This document shows, piece after piece, positions 1-5,723 of a stretch of 8,159 nt of DNA. Positions within the stretch are counted from its first letter, which is position 1, and every line of letters starts with the position of its first letter. Source of the DNA: AC-32 sp049644305 (GTDB taxonomy: Bacteria > Actinomycetota > Thermoleophilia > Gaiellales > Gaiellaceae); NCBI GenBank assembly GCA_049644305.1, contig JBARRQ010000042.1:1-8159 (forward strand). Direction: 5' to 3'. The notes under the pieces were generated by a model. The model saw nothing but the letters and a program-made list of their open reading frames with translations. It did not search any database and was not told where the DNA came from. Both the position numbers and the translations under genes were made by a program.

Positions 1-269
1 CGTTCCCGGATCTTCTCCAGGGCGGCCCGCGGTGTGAGGCCGTCCGGCGAGCGCACCGTGATTCCGGCTGCGGCCTGGTCCATCAGCCCGGCGACGCGGA
101 CCATGAAGAACTCATCGAGGTTCGAAGAGAAGATCGAGCAGAAGTTGGCGCGTTCCAGCAGTGGGAGGCTCTCGTCGCCCGCCACCTCGAGCACCCTCGC
201 GTTGAACTCGAGCCAGGACAGCTCCCGGTTTAAAAAGCGAGCTTCAGCCTCGACTGTCTCCGCAGCCAC
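1..269 (-). CDS. ppk1: Polyphosphate kinase 1, N-terminal part (cut by window edge)
   Basis: This is the first 89 codons of a polyphosphate kinase, which reversibly moves the gamma-phosphate of ATP onto a growing polyphosphate chain. The reverse-strand translation carries the PPK1 N-terminal signature: RFLNRELSWLEFNARVL at residues 11-27, then LPLLER (35-40), then FSSNLDEFFMVRVAGL (47-62). The catalytic histidine and the C-terminal domains lie beyond the left edge. I chose GTG at 269 because GGAGG lies at 281-285 and a partial AGG at 276-278. GTG at 287 is in frame but has no usable ribosome binding site. The gene lies 71 bp after the phoU stop on the same strand, so it can be read as the last gene of the pst operon or from its own promoter. 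An 11-bp-phased repeat array lies just upstream. The family call is firm; the exact start is less so. Confidence 0.93.
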   Translation of the reverse strand, partial: MAAETVEAEARFLNRELSWLEFNARVLEVAGDESLPLLERANFCSIFSSNLDEFFMVRVAGLMDQAAAGITVRSPDGLTPRAALEKIRE

Positions 270-300
270 GAGCTGCCTATCCTCCACCCTTCGGCACCTG

Positions 301-344
301 CTTTGGGTTACAAACCGGCGTCTTTTTGGTTAACGCCGGGTTAC
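301..344 (-). promoter_or_regulatory. Candidate Pho box: four 11-bp direct-repeat units before ppk
   Basis: Read on the minus strand, four consecutive 11-bp units are GTAACCCGGCG (344-334), TTAACCAAAAA (333-323), GACGCCGGTTT (322-312) and GTAACCCAAAG (311-301). Every unit has ACC or GCC at positions 4-6. OmpR-family Pho regulators (PhoB, Streptomyces PhoP, mycobacterial RegX3) are known to bind direct repeats at 11-bp spacing, often with a GTTCACC-like core. The array ends about 31 bp before the chosen ppk start and its first unit overlaps the phoU stop codon. I could not identify a clear -10 element downstream. Function is inferred. Confidence 0.55.
315..339 (-). terminator. Weak hairpin after phoU, possible terminator
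   Basis: CCGGCGT (315-321) and ACGCCGG (333-339) form a perfect 7-bp stem around an 11-nt loop, beginning 1 nt after the phoU stop. On the minus strand the stem is followed only by TTTG, so the U-tract is poor. The hairpin lies inside the candidate Pho box, so the symmetry could equally be incidental to the operator. Low confidence as a true terminator. Confidence 0.25.
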
Positions 345-1021
345 GCCCGCTGTTCCGGGTGGGACGCGTCGGTGAACTCGCGGAACTCGGCCGTCAGCAG
401 GTACGCGATCTGCTCGCCGATGTCCACTGCGTGGTCGCCGATCCGCTCCAGCGTCCGCGAGACCAGAACCATCCGCAGCACCCATTCCCGCATGCCGGGC
501 TCGGCCACGATCTCGACGACGCGCTCGACGAACCGACGGTTCGAGCGGTCGATCAGCTCGTCCAGCTCGACGAGGGACTCCGCCGCCCCGAGGTCGCGGT
601 TCGCAAACGCATCCAGTGCGACGCGGATCATCTCCTCGGCGCGCTCGCCCATGTCCTCGAGGCTCTGGAGCAACGGCGGATCAGGCTCGACGTCGACCAC
701 GAGCTTCGTGAGCTTCGCGATCGTCACGCTGTAGTCCGCCATTCGCTCGAGGTGCAGATTCGTGTGCAGCATCGCCAGCACGAGCCGCAGGTCGATCGCC
801 ACGGGCGTCTGCCGAGCGAGCAGGGACTGGATCCCTTCCTCGATCTGGAGGTAGTGGCGATCGACGTCGTCGTCGAACGCGATGACCTCGTCGGCGAGCT
901 CGACGTCGCGCTGCGAGAGGGCGTTCAACGCGCCGCGAAGCACTCTGAGGACGAGAGCGCCCTCCTCTTGCAGGCTTGCTTCGAGCTGGTCGAGCTCCTC
1001 CTGGAAGGTGACCCTCGCCAA
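341..1021 (-). CDS. phoU: Phosphate transport regulator PhoU
   Basis: PhoU is a cytoplasmic all-helical protein that links the PstSCAB transporter to the Pho histidine kinase and restrains signalling and uptake when phosphate is plentiful. From TTG at 1021 the product is 226 residues, normal for the family. It has the expected two copies of a three-helix unit. The metal-cluster motifs of the E-x3-D type are visible in each half: LERMAD (E92, D96) and LERIGD (E192, D196). The N-terminus MARVTFQEELDQLEASL aligns with the usual PhoU start. I chose TTG 1021 because GGGTAGG lies 6 nt upstream, across the pstB stop. An in-frame ATG at 1120 would force 92 bp of overlap with pstB and add a low-complexity arginine-rich tail. 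The gene follows pstB by 7 bp, so it is surely co-transcribed. Confidence 0.95.
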   Translation of the reverse strand: MARVTFQEELDQLEASLQEEGALVLRVLRGALNALSQRDVELADEVIAFDDDVDRHYLQIEEGIQSLLARQTPVAIDLRLVLAMLHTNLHLERMADYSVTIAKLTKLVVDVEPDPPLLQSLEDMGERAEEMIRVALDAFANRDLGAAESLVELDELIDRSNRRFVERVVEIVAEPGMREWVLRMVLVSRTLERIGDHAVDIGEQIAYLLTAEFREFTDASHPEQRA

Positions 1022-1028
1022 CCGACGC

Positions 1029-1877
1029 CTACCCGAACCGGCCCGTGACGTAATCCTCGGTCCGCTTGTCGGACGGCGCGGTGAAGATCTTGGGTGTCTG
1101 GTCGTACTCCACGAGCACACCGTAGCGGCCGCTCTGATCTGTCTCGAGGCTGAAGAACGCGGTGCGATCGGCCACGCGCGCTGCCTGCTGCATGTTGTGG
1201 GTCACGATCACGATCGTGTAGTCGCGTCTCAGGTCGTGCATCAGCTCCTCGATCTTCTGCGTCGCGATCGGATCGAGCGCGGAGGCCGGCTCGTCGAGGA
1301 GCAGAACCTCGGGCTCGACGGCAATCGCGCGCGCGATGCAGAGCCGCTGCTGCTGCCCGCCCGACAGGGAGAGCGCGCTCTTCTTGAGCCGGTCCTTGAC
1401 CTCTTCCCAGAGCGCGGCGCTCTTGAGCGCCTTCTCGACCCGCCCGTCCAGGTCCTTCTTGAGGCCGAGCACACGCGGTCCCCAGGCGACGTTGTCGTAG
1501 ATCGTCTTCGGGAACGGGTTCGGCTTCTGGAAGACCATGCCGATGCGCCGGCGCACCTCGACCGGCTCGACCCCGTCTCCGTACAGGTCCACGCCGTGGT
1601 AGTTCACTCGGCCTTCGATATGGAAGCCCTGCACCGCGTCGTTCATCCGGTTCAAGCAGCGGATGAACGTGCTCTTGCCGCAGCCGGAAGGCCCGATGAT
1701 CGCCGTGATGACGTTGCGGTAGATCTCGAGGTTGACGCCTTTGACGGCGACGTTCGTCCCGTAGCTGGCGCTAAGCCCCTGTATGTCGAAGACCGTCTCG
1801 AGGGCCCCTGGCTCCGCCTCCTGCCGCTCAGCCACGTCGACCGGCCTCATCGGCGGCATCGTAACCGTCTCGTTCAC
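1029..1877 (-). CDS. pstB: Phosphate ABC transporter ATP-binding protein PstB
   Basis: This is the ATPase of the high-affinity phosphate importer; two copies would dock under PstC/PstA on the inner face of the membrane. The 282-residue product has Walker A GPSGCGKST (62-70), a Q-loop glutamine in VFQKPNPFP (Q117), the signature LSGGQQQR (171-178), Walker B VLLLDEP (191-197) and the switch histidine in VTHNMQQ (H227). The C-terminus DYVTGRFG is diagnostic of PstB among ABC ATPases. The start is GTG 1877, directed by an exceptionally strong purine-rich ribosome binding site at 1882-1894. A longer reading from 2033 would run back through pstA and is rejected. The roughly 30 residues before the ABC fold form an acidic leader with no recognised role. 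The gene follows pstA by 20 bp. Confidence 0.97.
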   Translation of the reverse strand: MNETVTMPPMRPVDVAERQEAEPGALETVFDIQGLSASYGTNVAVKGVNLEIYRNVITAIIGPSGCGKSTFIRCLNRMNDAVQGFHIEGRVNYHGVDLYGDGVEPVEVRRRIGMVFQKPNPFPKTIYDNVAWGPRVLGLKKDLDGRVEKALKSAALWEEVKDRLKKSALSLSGGQQQRLCIARAIAVEPEVLLLDEPASALDPIATQKIEELMHDLRRDYTIVIVTHNMQQAARVADRTAFFSLETDQSGRYGVLVEYDQTPKIFTAPSDKRTEDYVTGRFG

Positions 1878-1881
1878 ATCG

Positions 1882-1894
1882 TCCTCCTCCTCCT
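1882..1894 (-). promoter_or_regulatory. Very strong ribosome binding site of pstB
   Basis: On the minus strand the sequence AGGAGGAGGAGGA ends 4 nt before the GTG at 1877. It gives several overlapping anti-Shine-Dalgarno matches within the pstA-pstB gap and fixes the pstB start. Strong independent initiation here would let PstB be made in excess of the membrane subunits; that is an inference. Confidence 0.8.
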
Positions 1895-1897
1895 GCG

Positions 1898-2779
1898 TCA
1901 ACCGCTGAGCTTTCTTCGGGTGCGGGCAAGGGCGAGCCGGGCGACCATGCTCGTAAGGAGCACAAACACCATCAGGACGAGCGCAGAGGCCCAGGCGCGC
2001 TTGTGGTCCTGGGGATCGGCGGATTCCGACCAATAGAAGATCTGCACCGGGATGTTGGGCAGGGCCTGGCCGATGTTCGTCGTGATGGTGTTCGCGAAGA
2101 TCGCCGTCGTGAAGAGAAGCGGCGCGGTCTCGCCGGCTGCGCGTGCGAGAGCGAGAACCGTGCCGGTGAGAATCCCGCCGAGCGCGCTTGGCAGCACGAT
2201 CCCGAGCACGGTGCGCCAGCGGCTTGCGCCGAGCGCGAGCGCCCCCTCGCGCTGAGCCAGAGGCACAAGCCGCAGCACTTCCTGGGTCGAGCGCGCAACC
2301 AGCGGCAGCATCACGATCGACAGCGCGAACCCGCCGGCATAGCCGCTCATCTTGTGGTGGTTCACGAGCAGGCCGAAGACGAAGACGCCGATGATCACGG
2401 AGGGAAGGCCGTTCATCAGATCGAGGGTCAGCTGAATCGCAGGCCCAACCCGCCGTGGAGCGAACTCGCTCAGGAAGAGCGCCGTCAACACGCCGAGCGG
2501 GAGGGCGATCGCGGTCGCGACTCCGACGAGGATCCCCGACCCGACGATCAGCGGGCCGATCCCGCCGCCCGGCTGCCCGTAGATCGGCAGGTCCTTCGTG
2601 AGGAAGCCCCAGCTCAGCTCACTCGCCCCGCGCTTCGCCACCGACCAGACGACGATTCCGAGCACCGCGATCGCGGCGAGGGCGGCAACCAACGCGACTG
2701 CCTCGGCGGAGCGGTTCACGAGGCGGCGGCGCTTGACGCGCGCGTCGCCTCGGAGCGTGAGCGCAGGCTCCGACGGCAT
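1898..2779 (-). CDS. pstA: Phosphate ABC transporter permease PstA
   Basis: PstA is one of the two membrane subunits that form the phosphate channel with PstC. The 293-residue product has a basic N-terminus, then about six hydrophobic segments near residues 26-46, 76-102, 124-140, 148-163, 195-213 and 263-285. The cytoplasmic EAA loop that docks on PstB is EGALALGASRWRTVLGIVLP (178-197), with its conserved glycine. The stretch LPSVIIG (125-131) is characteristic of PstA/PstC. I chose ATG 2779, whose A is the last base of the pstC stop (TGATG), implying translational coupling. GTG at 2782 is an equally in-frame alternative that would add one residue. It is followed by pstB after 20 bp. Confidence 0.96.
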   Translation of the reverse strand: MPSEPALTLRGDARVKRRRLVNRSAEAVALVAALAAIAVLGIVVWSVAKRGASELSWGFLTKDLPIYGQPGGGIGPLIVGSGILVGVATAIALPLGVLTALFLSEFAPRRVGPAIQLTLDLMNGLPSVIIGVFVFGLLVNHHKMSGYAGGFALSIVMLPLVARSTQEVLRLVPLAQREGALALGASRWRTVLGIVLPSALGGILTGTVLALARAAGETAPLLFTTAIFANTITTNIGQALPNIPVQIFYWSESADPQDHKRAWASALVLMVFVLLTSMVARLALARTRRKLSG

Positions 2780-3750
2780 CACTCGGCCCCGGTCCGCTGG
2801 AACTCGAACCTGCGGACGATCACCTGCGCGAGCAAGTTCGTGAAAAGCCCGATCACGAGCAGGATCGCCGCCAGGAAGAAGAGCGCCGACTTCTGGAGAT
2901 CGCTCTGAGCGCCGACAAATTGGCCCGCGATGCGGCTCGCGAGGGTGTCACCGGTCGAGAACAGCGACCACTGGATCGTCCAGCCGGCGCCGATCACCTG
3001 CGTGACCGCGATCGCCTCGCCGATTGCCCTGCCAAGCCCGAGGATGATCGCAGCGGCGATCCCCGGACGCGTGGAGGACAGGACGACGCCGCGCACCATC
3101 TCCCAGCGGGTCGAGCCGAGCGCGAGGGCGCCCTCCTCGAGCTCTTGTGGGACGCTGAGGAAGAGCTCGCGGCAGATGCTGGCGACGATCGGGACGATCA
3201 TGATCGCGAGGATCAGCCCGGCAACGAAGATGCCGCTGGACTGTGGTGTCCCGTTGAATATGGGCAGGAATCCAAGCGTGCGGTGAAGCCACGGCTCGAC
3301 GTGCGTGCCGACGAACGGGCCCATCACGAGGATGCCCCAGAGCCCGAGCACGACGCTCGGGATCGCGGCGAGCATCTCTACGAGAGAGCCGACGACCCCG
3401 CGGACTCCGCGGGGCGCGAGCTCGCTCAGAAAGAGTGCGATCGCGATCGCCAGCGGCGTGGCGACGACCAGCGCGATGAGAGCTGTGACCGCCGTGCCGT
3501 AAAGCCCCGGCAACGCGCCGAAGAGATTCTTCTGGATGTTCGCGTCCCAGACCCTGTGCCAGATGAACGAGAGCCCGAAATGGTTGAAGGCGGGATGCGC
3601 GCCCTCGAGAACCTTGTAGACGATCCCCGCCATGATCGCAGCCACCGCCAGGGCCGCCAACAGGGTCAAGACGAACAGGATCCGGTCGCCCAGCCAGTCG
3701 CGCATCCGGCGGGCCGCCCGGACGCGGGCAGTTGCGGAGAGGCTGCTCAC
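2779..3750 (-). CDS. pstC: Phosphate ABC transporter permease PstC
   Basis: PstC is the partner permease of PstA and the first gene of the minus-strand operon. The 323-residue product has a first membrane segment at about 22-46, a periplasmic/external loop, and further segments near 84-108, 124-146, 172-194, 230-250 and 287-312. The EAA loop is EEGALALGSTRWEMVRGVVL (206-225), followed by Ser where Pro is commonest. Other family marks are LAAIPSVVLGLWGI (127-140) and GLGRAIGEAIAV (238-249). GTG 3750 is taken as start although no good ribosome binding site precedes it; ATG 3705 (residue 16) is a possible alternative and would still keep the first membrane helix. The gene is divergent from pstS with 177 bp between, and overlaps pstA by one base. 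Confidence 0.95.
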   Translation of the reverse strand: MSSLSATARVRAARRMRDWLGDRILFVLTLLAALAVAAIMAGIVYKVLEGAHPAFNHFGLSFIWHRVWDANIQKNLFGALPGLYGTAVTALIALVVATPLAIAIALFLSELAPRGVRGVVGSLVEMLAAIPSVVLGLWGILVMGPFVGTHVEPWLHRTLGFLPIFNGTPQSSGIFVAGLILAIMIVPIVASICRELFLSVPQELEEGALALGSTRWEMVRGVVLSSTRPGIAAAIILGLGRAIGEAIAVTQVIGAGWTIQWSLFSTGDTLASRIAGQFVGAQSDLQKSALFFLAAILLVIGLFTNLLAQVIVRRFEFQRTGAE

Positions 3751-3793
3751 GAACGACGGACGCTAACGGGCGCAGGCGCTTGAACAGCGGCTT

Positions 3794-3837
3794 GTCACCA
3801 GATCGTTACCAGATCCGAACCGCCTGTCAGCCCACGC
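3794..3837 (+). promoter_or_regulatory. Candidate Pho box: 11-bp direct-repeat array between pstC and pstS
   Basis: On the plus strand the sequence falls into 11-bp units GTCACCAGATC (3794-3804), GTTACCAGATC (3805-3815), CGAACCGCCTG (3816-3826) and a weaker TCAGCCCACGC (3827-3837). The first two differ at one base, and each unit has ACC or GCC at positions 4-6. The 11-bp phase and the GTNACC core resemble operators of PhoB/PhoP/RegX3-type regulators. The array lies about 90 bp before the pstS start and about 43 bp before pstC, so one site could serve both divergent transcripts. No convincing -10 was seen in either direction. Confidence 0.65.
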
Positions 3838-3908
3838 CTCCTCGCGGACGCACCACGCTGTTGCAGGTGCAGTTCATAGGACGCGCTTGTCGCAGCCTGT
3901 GGAGTTCC

Positions 3909-3920
3909 AAGGAGAGGAGA
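3909..3920 (+). promoter_or_regulatory. Ribosome binding site of pstS
   Basis: AAGGAGAGGAGA ends 7 nt before the TTG at 3928. A purine-rich site this good at normal spacing supports initiation on TTG, the only plausible start ahead of the signal peptide. Confidence 0.75.
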
Positions 3921-3927
3921 CATTCAC

Positions 3928-4968
3928 TTGAACAGGAAACGAACCTCTGCGGCGGGCCTTGCCCGAGTCGCAGTCGTTGCTCTGGCGCTGACCGTGTGGA
4001 CAAGTCTCGCCGGCGCGTCGCCGGCACGCCAGACCGCGTCCGTTTCCGGGGCCGGCTCTTCGGCCTTGGCCCCGCTGATGGCGCTTTGGCAGACGAACTA
4101 CCACGGCTCGCAGATCAGCTACACGTCCAACGGCAGCGGTGCCGGCATCAACGCGATCACGGCGCGCAACGTGGACTTCGGCGCCAGCGATGCACCGCTG
4201 ACCCCGGACCAGGCGAAGGCCTGCAACGGCTGTCTGATGATCCCGTGGGCGTTCTTCGCGACCTCGCTCCCGTACAACGTGAGCGGCGTCGGCTACGGGC
4301 TCAATCTCACCGGGCCGATCGTCGCGAACATCTTCCTCGGGCACATCACGAAGTGGAACGACAAGCGCATCAAGGCGATCAACCCCGGCGTGAACCTGCC
4401 GAACGAGAACATCACGCCGATCTACCGCAGCGACGGAAGCGGCACGAGCTTCAACTTCACCGACTACCTCTCCCGCGTCAGCACGGAGTGGAAGAACAGG
4501 GTCGGGAAGGGCACACAGCCGAGCTTCCCGGCAGGAGTCGGCGCTCGCGGCAGCTCAGGCGTGGCCGCGAAGCTCAACAGCACGCCGGGCGGCATCACCT
4601 ACGTCGACGTCGCCTACTCGTACAAGAACCACTTCAGGATCGCCAAGCTGAAGAACCGCGCCGGGAAGTTCGTGCTGCCGAGGATCAGCTCGATCCAGGC
4701 AGCGGCGGCGTCGATCAAGAAGGTCACGCGCAAGGACAACGCGATCTCGATCGTCGATCCAAGCCCTAGCAAGAAGGGCGCCTACCCGATCTGCACCTTC
4801 ACCTGGGCGATCGTCCCTGCCAAGTCGCCCAAGGCCGCGGATCTGAAGAGCTTCCTGGACTGGGCGGTGACGAAGGGCCAGAGCTACGGCCAGGCCCTCG
4901 TCTTCGCGCCCATACCGAAGCCGGTCGTTCAGGCTGCACGCCGAACGATTCAGAAGATCCATTCGTAG
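3928..4968 (+). CDS. pstS: Phosphate-binding protein PstS
   Basis: PstS is the extracytoplasmic receptor that binds phosphate and delivers it to PstC/PstA. The 346-residue product starts with a Sec signal peptide: basic MNRKR, a hydrophobic core at about 11-28 and an AGA-type cleavage region near 28-35. The ligand-binding segments are all present: GAGSSALAPL (41-50), TSNGSGAGI (66-74), DFGASDAPL (83-91) with its phosphate-contacting Asp, and RSDGSGTSFNFTDYL (167-181) with the Arg/Asp/Ser/Thr set. There is no cysteine in the first 98 residues, hence no lipobox, although PstS of Gram-positive bacteria is usually a lipoprotein. A CxxC pair lies at C99/C102, with C289 the only other cysteine. The start is TTG 3928 behind a strong ribosome binding site. 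The gene is divergent from pstC, and its end meets the kinase gene with one base between. Confidence 0.96.
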   Translation: MNRKRTSAAGLARVAVVALALTVWTSLAGASPARQTASVSGAGSSALAPLMALWQTNYHGSQISYTSNGSGAGINAITARNVDFGASDAPLTPDQAKACNGCLMIPWAFFATSLPYNVSGVGYGLNLTGPIVANIFLGHITKWNDKRIKAINPGVNLPNENITPIYRSDGSGTSFNFTDYLSRVSTEWKNRVGKGTQPSFPAGVGARGSSGVAAKLNSTPGGITYVDVAYSYKNHFRIAKLKNRAGKFVLPRISSIQAAAASIKKVTRKDNAISIVDPSPSKKGAYPICTFTWAIVPAKSPKAADLKSFLDWAVTKGQSYGQALVFAPIPKPVVQAARRTIQKIHS

Positions 4969-4969
4969 T

Positions 4970-5650
4970 TCAGCCTGGAAGGCTGCACCGTACGTCGAGC
5001 CCGCGGCCAGGAGCGCCGCGGGCTTCGACGTATCCGCCCGCGGTCTCGACGACGTGCTTGACGATCGCGAGGCCGAGCCCGCTGCCACGCGTCGTGCGGG
5101 CGCGGTCCGAGCGGAAGAACCGCTCGAACAGCCGCGGCGCGTCCGCCTCCGGGACGCCTGCGCCGTCGTCCCTCACTTCGAGCACGACGCTGCTGCCCTC
5201 TCTTCGGAGCGAGACGACGCACGTCGCCCCTTCTCCCGCATAGCGAACCGCATTCTCGGTGAGGTTGTCGACAACCGTCCGCAGCATGCGCCTGCGTAAA
5301 GGCACGCGGAGGCTGTCGTCGTCGAGCTGCAGCTCCAGCGTCACGCCTGCGCGCTCGGCGCGCTCGGCGCGCTCCGCGATCGCCTCGCGCAGCACGGGCG
5401 CGGCCACGGTCTCGCCGAGCGACACGACCTCGCGCCCCTGCTCCAGCTCGCTCAGGAAGAGGATGTCGTCCACGAGCTCGGTCATCTCCTCGACCTCCTC
5501 GCGTGCCCGCCTGAGCAGGGCAGGTAGGTCGACTCCCGGCAACTCGGCCGACTCGAGCAGCGCCAGGAGTCGGGCAAGCGGCGTTCGCAGCTCGTGCGAG
5601 ACCGCCGCGGTGAACGCCGCACGAAGCTCTTCGTACTCTGACCTGGCCAC
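4970..5650 (-). CDS. Soluble PhoR/SenX3-like histidine kinase without sensor domain
   Basis: This is a two-component histidine kinase, most like the catalytic half of PhoR/SenX3. The 226-residue product begins almost directly at the dimerisation domain: the H-box is FTAAVSHELRTPLARLL (13-29) with phospho-acceptor H19. The ATPase domain has the N-box VVDNLTENAVRY (126-137), G1 DDGAGVP (161-167), F-box RLFERFF (173-179) and G2 GSGLGLAI (189-196). There is no membrane helix, HAMP or PAS region. GTG 5650 is chosen because GGGAGGG sits 6 nt upstream at 5657-5663; TTG 5668 would add only six residues. A three-fold 9-bp repeat encodes an AER-rich linker (about 92-101). It is divergent from the response regulator and next to pst genes, so a role in phosphate sensing through PhoU is a reasonable inference. 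Confidence 0.9.
   Translation of the reverse strand: MARSEYEELRAAFTAAVSHELRTPLARLLALLESAELPGVDLPALLRRAREEVEEMTELVDDILFLSELEQGREVVSLGETVAAPVLREAIAERAERAERAGVTLELQLDDDSLRVPLRRRMLRTVVDNLTENAVRYAGEGATCVVSLRREGSSVVLEVRDDGAGVPEADAPRLFERFFRSDRARTTRGSGLGLAIVKHVVETAGGYVEARGAPGRGLDVRCSLPG
4996..5025. terminator. GC-rich hairpin just past pstS, possible bidirectional terminator
   Basis: GCCCGCGGC (4999-5007) pairs perfectly with GCCGCGGGC (5015-5023) around a 7-nt loop, extended by an A-T and a G-T pair. It begins about 30 bp after the pstS stop and lies in the last codons of the kinase gene. No T-run follows on the plus strand, so intrinsic termination is uncertain. It could also be a by-product of GC-rich coding sequence (EARGAPGRGLD). 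Confidence 0.3.
5351..5377 (-). repeat. 9-bp tandem repeat, three copies, in the kinase gene
   Basis: The unit GCGCTCGGC occurs at 5351-5359 and 5360-5368, with a third copy at 5369-5377 differing at one base. It lies between the dimerisation and ATPase domains of the kinase and encodes repeated Ala-Glu-Arg. The unit is a multiple of three, so gain or loss of copies would keep the frame. Confidence 0.8.
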
Positions 5651-5656
5651 TAGTGT

Positions 5657-5663
5657 CCCTCCC
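5657..5663 (-). promoter_or_regulatory. Ribosome binding site of the histidine kinase
   Basis: GGGAGGG on the minus strand lies 6 nt before GTG 5650. Its ideal spacing is the main reason for believing that the sensorless kinase begins here and is not the tail of a longer gene. Confidence 0.75.
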
Positions 5664-5723
5664 GGCAATGATCGCCCGTCTCTCGCCCGCTATCACGCTG
5701 CGCCAGTGCCCACCCCCGCCCTT

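Noticed and set aside
34..333. 99-codon plus-strand open frame at the left edge
   Set aside because: The opposite strand encodes the clear N-terminus of polyphosphate kinase; this frame is its shadow.
326..1048. Long plus-strand open frame over phoU
   Set aside because: It is antisense to a clear PhoU, has low-complexity Arg/Asp/Leu composition, and arises from GC-rich codon bias.
1022..1120. Upstream ATG start for phoU
   Set aside because: It would overlap pstB by 92 bp and add an Arg/Ser-rich stretch absent from PhoU proteins; TTG 1021 fits the family.
1878..2033. Extended N-terminus for pstB
   Set aside because: It runs back through the pstA coding region; GTG 1877 has a near-perfect ribosome binding site.
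882..2036. 384-codon plus-strand open frame over pstB
   Set aside because: Antisense shadow of pstB and the phoU 5' end; no recognisable domain or ribosome binding site.
2003..3783. Two long plus-strand open frames over pstA and pstC
   Set aside because: They mirror the membrane permeases and are strongly charged (Arg/Asp/Glu), the usual artefact opposite hydrophobic genes.
3732..4769. 345-codon plus-strand frame overlapping pstS
   Set aside because: It is in a different frame from an unambiguous PstS with signal peptide and ribosome binding site; its translation is Arg/Gln-rich noise.
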